Part shown: positions 21,345 to 33,254 of the stretch, in pieces
Position numbering within the stretch: position 1 is the stretch's first letter
Layout of the letters: every line of letters begins with the position of its first letter
Made by a program: the position numbers and the translations under genes
Assembly: GCF_025602895.1 (NCBI RefSeq)
Contig: NW_026516217.1
Span: forward strand, 558,001 to 622,000
Origin: Polychytrium aggregatum
Taxonomy: Eukaryota; Chytridiomycota; Chytridiomycetes; Polychytriales
Direction: 5' to 3'
Length of the DNA stretch: 64,000 nt
Notes under the pieces: generated by a model
The model's database searches: none
What the model was told of the DNA's origin: nothing
The model's input: the letters and a program-made list of their open reading frames with translations, nothing else

Positions 21345-22418
21345 CTAATCCCAGTCATCGTCGTCGTCGCCAGACCGGTTGTTGGACTTGGAGGCTCGGG
21401 TAAAGCCCGAGCGGATCTTGCGGTCGGGGTCAATGTCGTCATCATCGTCGTCGCCGTTGCCACCCTTCTTCTTTGCCGACAGAACCTTGGACAAATCGAG
21501 TGCACCCACGGCAACCAGGACCCGCTCGACGTCCTCGACCCTGGCATTCAGTCCTCCGAGCTTGTCGATACCAACGATTTGCGCTTGGAGATCGCCGCGG
21601 CCGTAGATCAGGAAGGTCGGGCAGTTACGGTCAGGGTAGTTGGGGATGCACTGGTCGGCAACGATCTTGCAGAACTTGATGGCTCGATGCTTCGCGGCGA
21701 GCGTCGCCAGATGGGCGTTGAGCAGCCGGCAGTGCGGCAGATAGTCCTGGAACAGATGCAACACCACCCATGCGTCTTTGCTGGCTTCGGTGATCTCGAC
21801 GGTGTAGTCAGGCTTGGTGATCTGCAGCACCTGGCCAAACTTTTCCTTGGCAGCAACGGCTTGCATCTCGGCTAGACGCTGGCGGCGGTAGGATCTAGCC
21901 GCAGCGGTTGCGGCGGTTGCAGCGAGGAAGCGAGCCGGCGTTAGCTACGGCGTTGGAATCCAGACAGATCAGTCGCTTTTGCCTGCCGAGTCCATGCTGG
22001 CGATTCATCGGAATGCCCACTCAGTCCATGACACCCGGCGGAGGTGGGTGGATACGTACTCAAGCACTCGATCGTCTTCAATGTCCTCGAGCTCGGCCAG
22101 TTCGTCAAGATCACGGTCCTCGATGGACTTGCCGTGGTACTTTTCATGCACTGCCTTCTCAACTAGCTCTACGATGTCGTCTTCGGTGAACTCGGGCTCC
22201 TTGGGTGGCAGGATGCCCTTTTCCCGGAGGATGTCATTCCATTCTGCCAGTGAACAAGTCCAAGCGGGAAAGGAGGGGGGCTGTCAGCTCGATCCAGGCA
22301 AAGCCTCTCGACATCGATGCGCCTCGGTAGCAGCACCCGACTGCCTTCCCCAGATGCGATACCTCTGCCCCGACAGACCGCCCCTGGGCTTACCGGTGTC
22401 TTCGCTGGGGTTTGCCAT
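21345..22418 (-). CDS. PLP2: Phosducin-like protein 2
   Basis: Three exons with matching phases: 22418-22394, 22243-22060 and 21894-21345, giving about 252 residues. The protein begins MANPSEDTEWNDILREKGIL. It continues with PKEPEFTEDDIVELVEKAV and DLDELAELEDIEDDRVLESY, then a thioredoxin-like domain: AWVVLHLFQDYLPHCRLLN, FCKIVADQCIPNYPDRNCPT and LIYGRGDL. This order is typical of PLP2/PDCL3. The family assists the CCT chaperonin in folding actin and tubulin and is essential in yeast. The C-terminus is unusually acidic (GNGDDDDDDIDPD and a final DDDDDWD). The first exon encodes only eight complete codons, ending in phase 1. Confidence 0.9.
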
Positions 22419-22675
22419 TCCGGAATGCAATCGGCTGTGCAGGATGCAGGTGTGCGATGCGAGAGCAAGTTCGCTGGGCTTCGTGGCGAGGGGCGCGTTC
22501 GAAACCCACCCCGCTTGGTTGGTGGCCTCGCCTCTCGCCTTGGCTCTCATCTTGGTTCTTGGCATCGACGTTGACCTGCCACCGGCCTCCTGTTGCCTCA
22601 GCTGCCTGCAATCCCTTGCCCGATTACCGATAGTGTGCTCAGTGCAGTGCCCAGCTATCCTAAGCCGCTCAAGAC

Positions 22676-24754
22676 ATGACCGACAACCAGGATGTTCTTC
22701 AGTACGTGTGTTGCTTGTCGGCCCATATGCATTCGCCGCCAGCGATGGAGCTTTGCCGCTACTTTCCCCCAAACGAACCGGTCCATGATGGGGGGGGGTG
22801 AGCTTGGCCCATGAAACCATGATCGGTGCCAAGGATCTGTCTCCATACCGTCGGATCCCACGAGCCGGCCGATGCACCAGCTAATCCTGCCGCCGATACG
22901 GTCGCCATTTTCTCAAACAAACACACGAACGATAGGTTCCTAGAGGATCTCGATGCCAGCGGACACCCGTCTCCCTCTGTCCAGCTGCCCTCCAGCGCTG
23001 CCTCTGGATCGAAAGACGATGTCCTCAGCTTCCTGGACGAGATTGCCAATAGCTCTTTGCCATCGGTGTCGCCCGTCCCCGCCGCGGCTTCGTCCACGGA
23101 GCCGTCCCCAAGCACCAAAGCTGCTCCGACCCCAGTCTCGGCCACAGCCGCCTCCAGGCCCGCAGCTGCAAACACCGGGGCCAAACAACAATCCTCGTCC
23201 GCGAACACCAGCGCCAGCACCAACGCCAACGCCAACGTCAGTACTGGCAATGCCTGGAACTGGTCCTCGATTTGGTCGAACGCCCAGCAACAGGCGTCGC
23301 TGGTTGGGTCGGCGACTGTGTCGTCGCTGAGCAAAGGCTTGGAAACAGCCAGGATCATTGCCGACGAGACCACCAAGGCTGTCGTTACGAATGAGGCCGT
23401 CAAGGACCTCTTCAGCGAAGGAAACAAAATCAGTGAGTGCCTCCGAGAGCCAGGGCCAGTCGGATGGAGAGCACGACTTGGGCTGGATGGCGAGCAGACA
23501 GATTCGGTCGAAAGGAGCAAGCATCGAGAAGCATGGCCGTGCTGCGTCCAGACACTGTCGGTGCTTTGAATGGTGTGGTCGCAGCACTCAGGAGCGGCAG
23601 GGCAATGATGCATGATATCTGTTGATCACACGAGAGGCAATCGCCGGGTGTTGCCGATCACCGCTTCCTGGAGCACCCAACTCACCCTGGCTTGCCTCCG
23701 TCTGCCCCCGATAGGCGACGATCTCTCTAAATTTACGCTGAGCTCTGTCAATAACCTTGTCGACACGCTGGCCCCTCCTATTCAACGAGCGAGCAAAGTG
23801 CCCACTGCCCTGCCTCTGTACGCCTCGACGATCACGATCTGGTTTTGCTTCGAGAGCTTTGACGACGACCGGGACCTGGACATGCTCCACGACTTTTTGC
23901 AATCGACCGTCAACGAGATGTGGCTGGGTGGCAGCGGCGTGGATCATGTCGACACCACCTCGCCCCTGTGCGAGAAGGTGGTTGTGAACTCGGTCAAGGA
24001 TCCCGAGCCCAAAATTGCCGAAGGCATCGAGGCAGCCATGTCGAATGGCGAGGTGAGTCGCTCGGCGGGAGTGTCGGATTCCCACAGTCGATGGCTCTTT
24101 CTTGGCGGTACTGGATCCAAGTGGCATGCCCAAGCTCCGTCAATGTGTTTCCAGCTTCCTGACTCGGCTTTCGGGCTGCCCATTGATCGGTCTGTGTTTT
24201 GTCGGCCCGCCCCATGGCTTTGGCGTTGTATCTTTGCCGTGTCCATCCTCGGTTGGAATCGCTCCGCGGCTGTGCTTGGGAAATAGCATATCCTTGGGCG
24301 TCTCCTCAAGCTGGCCGGAACCTCCAAGCCCGAAGCAGGCAACCAGCCTGTCGTCAGCCCTGAGCAACAAGTCTCGGATGCCCCCGCCCCGTCGACAGCA
24401 GCGCCCCAGACCCTCTACGTCATTCTCCAGCCCTTCACAACCCAGATTGTCTCGCCGCTCCTGCCCGACTCCCCGCGGATCCAGCTGCAGTATCTGGTGA
24501 TAGCCTTGACGACGTCGCCCGACGGCAACAACAGCAACGGCGAGGTCTATACCCTCACCAGCCAAAGCGTCTGCAAGTCTGGCGTCGAGGTGGATGACGA
24601 CGGGAAAGTTGTCAACGGCGGCGGCAAGTTGGACAAGTGGTCGCTGCACCAGCGGACCCGCGTGCTCGAGAATCTTTTGACGGACTTGTGCGAAGAGTTC
24701 CGCTACCGAAACCAGGTCCTGCCCTCGACCGTCCACAAGACCGAGGCGGCATGA
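22676..24754 (+). CDS. MTC1: MTC1-like protein (maintenance of telomere capping 1 family)
   Basis: Four exons fit: 22676-22701, 22834-23432, 23715-24052 and 24287-24754, about 476 residues. The protein begins MTDNQDVLQ. An acidic-serine segment DDVLSFLDEIANSS leads to a low-complexity linker rich in Ala/Ser/Pro/Asn. The conserved part follows: WNWSSIWSNAQQQ, GLETARIIADETTK, a domain with WFCFESFDDDRDLDMLHDFL, and a C-terminal domain with TLYVILQPFTTQIVSPLLPD ending VLENLLTDLCEEFRYRNQ. This order matches the fungal MTC1/DUF5427 family, whose molecular role is poorly known. The family call is from memory of its pattern. Exon 1 is tiny (26 nt) and its donor is inferred from phase. Confidence 0.65.
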
Positions 24755-25679
24755 GGCGGCGGATCGGCGGCGGGATGCCCGATGTGGATGCCCGATGTGG
24801 ATGCCCGATGTGGATGCCCGATGTGGAGCCACCACCGGCATTCGTTCACACGACAGAGGGAGCCACCATGTGAGGATCGCTGAAGTGGCTTTTGGGTGTT
24901 CTTGGCTGAGCAGCGCCGGGAAACATCCACAGATGCCCGCTGTTGTTATCGGCTCGGGCCCTGGCACGATGCGCATCCCCTGGACGACGATATGATATGA
25001 ACAAAGCAACGAGGCCAGTCCCGACACATCCGCCTGCCGAATACAGTTTGAGCAAATGCATTAGCCAAAGAGCCCGGGATCTGTCCGCATGCACGCCTGC
25101 AGCTTGTCCTGCTGCTGCTGCTGCTGCTGCCCTGGTGGTGGTCCTGGTGGTGGTCCTGCGCGCCACGATCGTGCCCCTGGCCACATCCAGATCGCGACCT
25201 GACCTGACCCGAGCCCGGGCTTGTTGGATGCCGGCATCCTTGCGCCATCAATCACTTCGAGATGCATCCCACATTGCTGCCTGGCCAAGCGATATCGCCC
25301 GTCGACTCTCGGTGGCCGCTGTTGCTCGTCCACATTGCTCTCTGCTCGCAAGCACCCGTTACGCCCCTCCCTCCGCCGCCGTTGCTCGAATGTCCTTCGG
25401 CCTTGCTGTCGTGACGCCGCCCCAGCCCGGTCGCCAATCCCCAAATCTGCCCAGCAGACCAATCGCTGCAACGACCGCCCTCCCGGCCCAACGGAGTCGG
25501 CGCCAGCCAACAAACGCCATCGCCCGACAAATTTGAAATCCCCGGCCCAGCAATCCCAGCGGCATCGGCCTATTTAGCCAGCCGCGCTTGCGCCCTGGTC
25601 TTGATCCCGATCCTTGCGTTTGATCCCCCCCATCGCTCTCAACCCGCTTGCCCGATCGTCATCTGTCCTTCTCGCCGCC
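24755..25679. other. Intergenic region and transaldolase promoter
   Basis: No gene is recognised. It begins with a short minisatellite (listed separately). A CTG/GGT-rich low-complexity block lies at 25104-25162. A TATA-like ctatttag at about 25569 lies about 110 bp before the transaldolase start. The open frames here encode only Arg/Ser/Pro-rich peptides. Confidence 0.5.
24777..24828. repeat. 15-bp tandem repeat directly after the MTC1-like stop codon
   Basis: More than three units of cccgatgtggatg(cc), starting 23 bp after the stop codon at 24752-24754. Confidence 0.75.
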
Positions 25680-27722
25680 ATGTCTACCGCCCTCGACCAT
25701 CTCAAGAAGTACGTCCGTCTTGCTCGGCTTGCATTTGGCTCGTGATCCTCCTTCCCTCCGACTTGGCCGTTGCTGATTATTGCTGATTGCTGCTGGTTGC
25801 TGTTGATTATTGCTGACCGACACTTTGGGGATTGCCTTTCGCTCTCGCAGGCACACTACCGTCGTCGCCGACACTGGTGACTTTGAAGGTAATTTGCGGA
25901 TCTGCTGTCGGATTGGTTCAGATCCGCATCTTGGACTCGCGGCCCGGCGACTCATGACTCATTAACCCCTCATTTACCTTCATCATCCGCACTCTTCAGC
26001 CATCGCTGCCTACAAGCCCCAGGATGCCACCACCAACCCCTCGCTCATCCTGGCCGCCACCCAGAAGCCCCAGTACGCTCGGCTCGTTGACGAGGCTGTC
26101 GCGTACGGCAAGGCCAAGAGCAGGTATGCTTCTTGCAGCCCCGCTTTCGGATGGCTTGGATGCTCGGCGTTCTCATTCGGATTCTGCTGCGACGATTTGA
26201 ATGCATGCGGTTGACCCAGTCGGCGGTTTTGGTCTAACCCTTTCCCATTTGCATCGTAATCTCTCCAAGCAACCACCATGACCAGCTCGAGTGGGCCCTG
26301 GACAAGCTGGTGAGTCGGCGTGCAACGGCCTGTTGTAGGAGATCGTCTTGATCTTGATCTTGATCTGGCTGGCTCGGCGGTGCATCTGTTGAATCTCGGC
26401 TCGACTCAGTTCGACCCAGTTCGACCCAGCTCGGGCCCCCTGCACTGCGAGCCTCCATTACTCATGAATGCGTGTCCTATCAACAGCTCGTCAACTTTGG
26501 TGTCGAGATTCTCAAGGTCGTCCCCGGCCGCGTTTCCACCGAGGTTGACGCTCGGTATGATCTTCTCCTCGGCATGCGATCGTCTGGATCATTGAAATGT
26601 GCATGGCGAGGTACTCTTTGCACCAGTATGGGTTTCGTGGCTCTGACCGGATGAGGCCGTTGCCACCCCGGCTTTCCAGTCTCTCGTTCGATAAGGACGC
26701 CACCATTGCCAAGGCCCGCCGCATCATCGATCTGTACAAGGAAGTCGGCGTCGACAAGACCCGTGTCCTGATCAAGATCGCCTCTACCTGGGAGGGTATC
26801 CAGGCTGCCCGCGAGCTTGAGGCTCAGTACGGCATCCACTGCAACCTGACTCTTCTGTTCAGCTTCCCCCAGGTCAGTTGCGTGGTCGTGTGGGGGGGGG
26901 CATCCTCTTGGGAGCCTGGAATGAAATGAGCGCAGGACCTGGACGAGTGGACTGCTTCGGCTATGATGCCCTCGGTACCATTACGGAGTGATTGCTTGAC
27001 GCTCCCGTCTGCTTATGCCTATTCACCTTGCCCTCCTGACACTTTGGCAATCCTGTTCGAACTGTACTGTCTCAGGCCGTTGCCTGTGCCGAGGCTGGCG
27101 TCACCCTGATCTCGCCCTTCGTCGGCCGCATCCTTGACTGGTACAAGAAGAGCACTGGCGAGAACTACACCTCGGCCCAGGACCCTGGCGTCCTCTCTGT
27201 CCAGCGCATCTACAACTACTACCGCAAGTACGACTACAAGACCATCGTCATGGGTGCCTCCTTCCGCAACGTTGGCGAGATTGAGGAGCTCACCGGCATC
27301 GACTTCTTGACCATCTCGCCCGGCCTGCTCCAAGAGCTCCAGTCGAGCAACAAGGCTCTTGAGCCCAGACTCTCGGCCGCTACTGCCAAGAGCCAGGATA
27401 TCCCCAAGGTCACCTACGACGAGAAGCGCTTCCGCTGGGAGCTCAATGAGGTAGGCTGCGCGAGTTCACATCCATTGTCGGGGTGCTGGGCCGAGGCGGA
27501 AAGGATACTGTCAGCACTTGGCGATCGACGGATCAGTGGGGTCAATGGTCGATCCAGGTAGGGGGGATTATTGCGCCATGTCGAGCGCGATCGCACACTT
27601 ACTGACTGTGATTGCAACGACAGGACGCCATGGCCACTGAGAAGCTCGCCGAGGGCATCCGCAACTTTGCCAAGGACGGCAAGAAGCTCGAGGACCTGCT
27701 CCGCCAGAAGATCTCTGCTTGA
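25680..27722 (+). CDS. TAL1: Transaldolase
   Basis: Eight exons: 25680-25708, 25851-25888, 26000-26123, 26270-26309, 26487-26554, 26680-26872, 27076-27450 and 27624-27722. All phases agree. The product has the full family layout: [20 protein letters not shown] then TTNPSLI near the N-terminus, [16 protein letters not shown], the Schiff-base lysine strand [47 protein letters not shown], and a C-terminal [20 protein letters not shown]. It transfers a dihydroxyacetone unit from sedoheptulose-7-phosphate to glyceraldehyde-3-phosphate in the non-oxidative pentose-phosphate pathway, in the cytosol. The exon starting at 26270 uses the acceptor ccaag rather than the nearby ccag; only that choice keeps the frame. 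Confidence 0.96.
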
Positions 27723-28514
27723 GCGACGACAGAAACGGCTGCTGTCTCAGTTGTGGATGGACGTTGCTGAACAGCAAACTCGCCGACAGCCCCAGAGTCG
27801 AGCTATGGAGTGAAACGGCACAGCTGACTTGTAGTTAGACCGGGACAGTTGGAGACGCGGAGCAACCCCAACGCATGCAACCGAACAACAGCCCTGTTTT
27901 GCAACTGCAGCGCACTTTTCCGGATTTTGAATACACCCATGTCCATCAATCGGCGTGCTCTGTCTGTGCTGTGATGCTGCACCTTCGTACTTGCATGCCT
28001 CCGCGGCTCGTTTCGGCGTGCGCTGTGTCGATCTGGAGCAACATCTCCGCCAGGAGCCCCGCCGCGATCACAACGCATGGACCACGCCCGTCCTGCTCCT
28101 GTTCCTGCCGGCTCCCACCCTGCTCCTGCCCCGGCTCTGCTCCCCCCCCCCTGCGTCCATCCGTTCTGCCGCCGCCCCTGCAAGTCGCTCCCGCAAGCCA
28201 TCCAAGCCTGCCCGTGCGCCAGCCGGTCCGTCGCCATCGCGGGCGATTCGCACAAGTCTCGCAGATCGCACACGTGACTGCGATCTTTTTGCGGCTCCAG
28301 TCCCGTCAACAGATGCAGATTTGTAAAACAAAACGTCTCTGCAGCGCTGGTGGAGGCCGTCGGAAGATGTGGAGGGGCAGAGCACCCCGGCGACGACTGC
28401 GACGCCCATAAATACCTCGTCTGGCGGTTGCCCCCCCGCCGGCCAACTGCCGCCACTGCTCTCGCTGCTCCCACCGATCTCTTCCCTTCGCGATCCATCA
28501 CATTCCATCCCACC
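27723..28514. other. Intergenic region: 3' flank of TAL1 and SOD1 promoter
   Basis: No gene is recognised. A TATA-like cataaata at 28408-28415 lies about 105 bp before the SOD1 start. Around 27868-27937 the reverse strand reads GTGTATTCAAAATCCGGAAA.., which weakly resembles the short Fanzor-transposon end pieces seen elsewhere in the window; I rate that match as doubtful. Confidence 0.5.
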
Positions 28515-29798
28515 ATGGTTAAGGCTGTCTGCGTTGTCCGCGGCGACTCCACCGTCACCGGCACCATCACCTTTGTTCAGGAGGCCGAGAACACCCCCAC
28601 CTCCGTCGAGGTTGCCCTCTCGGGTCTGACTCCCGGCAAGCACGGCTTCCACGTCCAGTGAGTCCCTGTCCTAGCCCTGTCTGCTCGCTTGCTTGCTCTG
28701 TCGCGGTGCCGCCCGTCATGATCCGGTCCCCTGCTCCATGTTGCGGCTGCACCCAATGCCTTCGGCCGCCGATCGGGCGTCCCTGCGATCCGTGAATTGC
28801 TCCGTAGCATATGCAGGCCCAAATTGACCCTCGCTCTGTCTTTCTGCCGCCCACAGTCAGTTCGGCGATAACACCAACGGCTGCATCTCCGCTGGAGGTA
28901 AGGATCGATGTCCTCCACTGCTTGGGGCCATTCACGGCATAGCCAGAGCCCACTCTGCGCTACAGCCTCAAGACTAGCCAACCCCAAGCCGAGTCGACCC
29001 GACAAGTAACCCAGCTCGCCGCTTTGTCTGTTCGTCTAGGTCACTTCAACCCCCACGGTCACACCCACGGTGCTCCCGAGGACGCTGTTCGCCACGCCGG
29101 CGATCTCGGCAACGTCATTGCCGGCCCCGATGGCACCGTCAAGACCGTCCTGACCGATTCGCAGGTCCAGCTCCTCGGCCCTCTCTCCGTCATTGGGTAA
29201 GAGCCCCTGCTGCTCGAGTGCGCGACGAGATCCAGATTCCGCGGATGATCGGATGGGAAGCGCAAGACTGGCCGCCATCTCGTCGAGATCGCCCTTTCTG
29301 TCGAGGCCAGGCGCCACCAGTTGCATCGAACCAGACCATCGGTGGCTGAATACCATGGCGGAGAAGATGCTCCGTTGACTTTTGCGAGTGTCGCGGCATT
29401 CTACTTTTGGAGTGATCAAAGCCATTCCTTTTGTGCAGCTTGCTGACCCACATCCATCGCTCCTTTCGTTTGGACACCCATAGCCGCACCGTCGTCGTCC
29501 ACGCTGATGAGGACGATCTCGGCAAGACCCTGCACGAGCTCTCCAAGACCACCGGCAACGCTGGAGGTGAGAATTTCCCACAATTCTTCTGCGGAGAGCG
29601 TAGCAAGCGCGATCGTCGGACTCGGGTCGCAAGGAGTGCCGCACGGAGGCTGTTGCGAATACACCCGCCGTCGATAATCGGTGGTGTGGCCGAGCCGAGT
29701 CGTCCCGTTGGCGGGAGAGCCGGAACAAACGAGATATTAACCAACTCTCGCTCCCGCCAGGTCGCCTTGCCTGCGGTGTCATTGGCATCTCGCAATAA
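28515..29798 (+). CDS. SOD1: Cu/Zn superoxide dismutase
   Basis: Five exons: 28515-28657, 28857-28897, 29040-29196, 29484-29566 and 29761-29798, giving about 153 residues, the usual length. The copper ligands lie in GKHGFHVHQFGD, in [12 protein letters not shown] (with the zinc-site histidines) and in [12 protein letters not shown]. The zinc-site Asp follows in HAGDLGN. The disulphide partners are in NGCISAG and [10 protein letters not shown], the latter with the active-site arginine. There is no signal peptide, so the enzyme is cytosolic. It converts superoxide to hydrogen peroxide and oxygen. The second exon is only 41 nt and completes the copper-binding HVH motif across the splice. Confidence 0.97.
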
Positions 29799-30360
29799 GC
29801 AATACCACATTCACTGTCTCTCCTGAACTTCAACAACGGGCTGCCCTCCCGAATACACAATTCCCATCGCCACATGTCCGCAGAGATTGTGCCCTGCTCT
29901 CAGCGCCGCAGATGCCGGCGGTACTCGGGAGAAGTGAGAGAGCGTGGCCCGATCAGCAGCAGAGGCAGGCAGAGCAAGGCAGGCAAGCAGGCAGCCGAGG
30001 CAAGGAACACCCACCCCGCTTGGTCCCCTTGTGCCGGTGTGCTATCGACATCCGGGCGGTGCACCGATTTCACATGTGGGCCAGCAATCCCCGCATATGT
30101 CTGCTCTGCAGGCAGACCCGCGTGCGTGGTGCAACTCGCCGAAAAAGTTGGCCCATATATCGCCCCCCCCCGGTGATGCTCCCATCGTCTGCCGGCCGCC
30201 ATTCATCCGTCCTCTCTGTGATCCACTGCCTCTGCTCTCGCCCGCTCGGTGGCCAAACTGTTCCGCTGCCGATCCGCACCCTCTCTCGCGCGAGGGCCTG
30301 TATATATCTATCGTTGTCGTCGATCTTCTTCCCTGACTGCTGCTTCCCCAGCCTTGCCCA
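29799..30360. other. Intergenic region with TATA box for CAX4
   Basis: No gene is recognised. A clear TATA-like tatatatcta at 30301-30310 lies about 60 bp before the CAX4 start codon, and a second tata..tcgcccccccc site lies at about 30154. Confidence 0.55.
30300..30308 (+). promoter_or_regulatory. TATA box of the dolichyldiphosphatase gene
   Basis: The sequence gtatatatc lies about 55-60 bp upstream of the start codon at 30361. Confidence 0.5.
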
Positions 30361-31427
30361 ATGTCGCCCCCTGTCGATCTGTCCCATCTGCGTGCTATCG
30401 ACCTCACTCTGGTCCTCTATGATCCGGCGGATCCGTTCGGGAAGCTCCTGGCCGCGGCCTCGCTCGTTCCCATTGCCCTGCTGGTCTCCTATGCGACCCT
30501 GCTCCTCTTTCGCCGGGACATTGCCACGGGCGTGATGCTCCTGGGGCAGCTCCTCAACGAGGCCTTCAATATGCTGCTCAAAAACTCGATCCGGGAACGA
30601 CGACCCACAGGTCTGCAGTCCATCACGCACCACCGCACTCGGACCGCTGGCTGGCTGGTGGCGACGGCGGCGAGTGGGAGCCTGGGTGTTTGGACTGACG
30701 CTTCTGTATCTTGCTGACCCGGACGCTGCAGCCCATCTGGGCGAAGGCTATGGAATGCCCTCCAGCCACGCCCAGTTCATCGCCTACTTCTCGGTTTATC
30801 TGATTCTGTACACCTACCGAAGGTACGACCTCCCGTTCTTGTGATGCCAGAGACAGCACTCTATCCGGCTGGGAAGGCAATCTCGCAATAGGCCGTAGAG
30901 GCGTTGGCACCATTTCGACAAGCAACAGTGTGGCAGCACCGGTGGCATCATACAGAACCGGTGGCATCATACAGAGCCGGTGGCATTCTGCAGCTCGCTA
31001 ACAGCTCTTTGCCGCCATCTCTCTCTCCAGGCTGACCTTTGAGAGCTCGTATTGGAAGAACGTTATCGCCGCCGTCCTGTGCGCCGTGATGGTTGCGGTT
31101 TCGTATTCCAGAATCCATCTCCACTACCACAGCCCCGAACAAGCCGCCGTGGGCGTCGTTATCGGCACCCTCTTTGGCATGTGCTGGTACTTTCTCTCTC
31201 AGCACCTCATCTTGCCTCTGATCTCATACACTCAGCTGTTGGAATCGGGACTGTTCAAGTTCTTCTTGGTGCGCGATACCCGGGGCATCCCCAACCTCCT
31301 CAAGCACGAATGGACCAGCACCCGCGAGGAACTGCAGCGTCTGGCCGACGAAAAGAGCAAGCCCAGAAGCGCCAGACGACTCAGCTCCCACAACTCCAAG
31401 GCCACCGCCGCCTCCAAGAAAGACTAG
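30361..31427 (+). CDS. CAX4: Dolichyldiphosphatase (PAP2 family)
   Basis: Three exons: 30361-30610, 30732-30822 and 31031-31427, about 245 residues. The PAP2 phosphatase signature is complete across the splices: KNSIRERRPT (motif 1), GYGMPSSHAQF (motif 2, with SSH) and SYSRIHLHYHSPEQ (motif 3, with catalytic His). Several hydrophobic helices surround it, including LVPIALLVSYATLLLF and VVIGTLFGMCWYFLSQHLI. The N-terminus DLTLVLYDPADPFGK is typical of CAX4/DOLPP1. The enzyme removes phosphate from dolichyl diphosphate on the lumenal face of the ER, recycling the lipid carrier for N-glycosylation. The C-terminal 60 residues are hydrophilic and lysine-rich, ending SKKD. Confidence 0.92.
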
Positions 31428-31991
31428 ACGCCGTTGTTTGTGAATATGGAACCTAGATGGCTGCAGACAGCATCTGCCCCTTTTGTTCAGTGCATTGTGA
31501 GCCCGACGACGGCCAAGGTCGACTATTGTCCCGCATTTCTCAAGGCCGCCTTGAGCTGCAACCGCACTTGTGTTGAATACTACTATGACTCAGTCACCGA
31601 AGCCCAGACCAGTTACGCTCAGCGATCCTGGTGATGTCACAGTACGGCAGAGCATGGCAGAGCATGACAGAGAGCAGAGCAAAGCTGATCCGTTGCGATG
31701 CCGTCCTGCCCCTTATCCCCACACATCTCTGGGGGCACCAAGCTCCTTGACTGCTGTGGCAACTCTATCACACATGGCCAGCACTCATGAGAATGAAGAC
31801 ATGCATTTTATTGACTCAATATGAAGCAAACAGCGGATATCCATGTGCCAGCTGGACTCTCGACAACAAGCTTCAAGTATCCCCACGCTCATGCAGCTGG
31901 CCTGCTGTCTGCCCTAGCAAAGGATTGTGTCTGCAATGGATGTTGGATGAATCCCGATGCGCCCGTCCGTCGGTGCTGTGGCGGCTGTCGT
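31428..31991. other. Convergent 3' intergenic region
   Basis: This region separates CAX4 (+) from the Alr4036-type oxidase gene (-). It contains a short repeat of the form gcagagcatg(a/g)cagag near 31652-31680. No gene is recognised. Confidence 0.6.
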
Positions 31992-33254
31992 TCAGGGATT
32001 GACCTCCTGGACCGTCCATTGCGTCATGGCCTCGGCACATGCATGGACGTCGGCACGGACTTTGCCCACGGCCTCGGAAGGCGACAGCGTCCGCCTGAAC
32101 TTGGTTCGCACATGCGGAACGGCGCCAAGGTTCAAAAAGTCCATACCGTCGACATCCAGAAGCAGGAGGCAGAAGTTCTGCAAGGCTTGCTCATGCCACT
32201 GCTTTGTCTTGGCATCGTGGTGCTCACACAGAGCCGGGTTGATCTCGAGCGGATGCAGCTCCTTGAGATATTCTTCCTGATCATTGGACTTTTCCTTGCC
32301 GGGGCTCGGCCAGGCGAACGAAGCGCGGCGCAGGGGCGAGATCTGATGCCAGACCTCCAGACGCTTCTTCTCCCAGTCCATGTTGGGGAAATCCAGAGCC
32401 GAGGTCGAGAGATCGCTGATCATGTGGTTGGTTACCAGCGAGTGGTGTGGCGAGACGATAAGATGGAGGCGTCCCGAAAGACGGTACTGGTGCTTGGTCT
32501 CGGGCATGAACCTGTGGGGGGAGGGGTTGGGATCAGAGCTCAGCCGGGCCTCTGGAGTTGAGCAAGCAACCAGACGCCGCTCTCTCATGATCGAACGCTT
32601 TGAGACGGCAAGTCATGATGCGTGGCCCACAGCAGATCCAGGAGCCAACGAGCACGGCACGGCCATGACTTACCAGCACACTTCACCGAAATTGGAGCCG
32701 TGCAGCAGATCGTTGACGCTGCCACTTCGGGCGTCGAGCACAAAGACAATCATGTTGCCGAGGCGCTCTTCGTCGCTCAGGCTGGAGTAGTTGATGGTCT
32801 GGCTGTCGCGGTGCAATGGGTCGAGCTCCTTCGAGACTCTCTCGTCTTGGAAGTTCTGTGGCTCGTCGGTGAGGTCTTCGTCTCCAAAGAGCGTCAACGA
32901 GGAAGGCTGTTTGGCGCTGAGGGGCACCGGTTTATCGGTGTTGGTCTCGTCGACCGGGTTGGGCTGGTGCGTCTCGGAGCATGAAGGGTCTGTCAGAAAG
33001 CCCCTGAAGAAGATGGTGCGATTGGCGGGACGGCCAAACGGCTTGATCGTCGCCAGAGAGACATACACTGATGGGAGGGATGGCATGGAGGAGAGTGGAT
33101 GGACAAACGAGCACACATCAGCGCCGATCTATGTCTCCAGAGCCCCTTTGCTTGCCACTCAGCATCACATCGATAGATTACTATTGGTTGTATTCGCTCC
33201 ATAGTTGTTCTGGATGCTCTCTTCGAGCATGTGTCTCCAGGGTGGAAGCGTCAT
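31992..33254 (-). CDS. Pyridoxamine 5'-phosphate oxidase-like FMN-binding protein (Alr4036 family)
   Basis: Three exons with matching phases: 33254-33182, 33067-32674 and 32511-31992. The protein begins MTLPPWRHMLEESIQNNYGA, the usual start of this family. It continues YVSLATIKPFGRPANRTIFF then RGF, the FMN-binding strand, and later LGNMIVFVLDARSG, EVCWFMPETKHQYRLSGRLH and KKRLEVWHQISPLRRASFAW. The C-terminal FCLLLLDVDGMDFLNLG is also typical. The family belongs to the split-barrel flavoproteins. Its exact substrate is uncertain, so no gene symbol is given. About 50 residues between RGF and NYSSLSDEERLG are a hydrophilic insertion. Confidence 0.82.

Noticed and set aside
24777-24828. Possible CRISPR or attachment-site repeat
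   Set aside because: Head-to-tail 15-bp units without spacers; an ordinary minisatellite.
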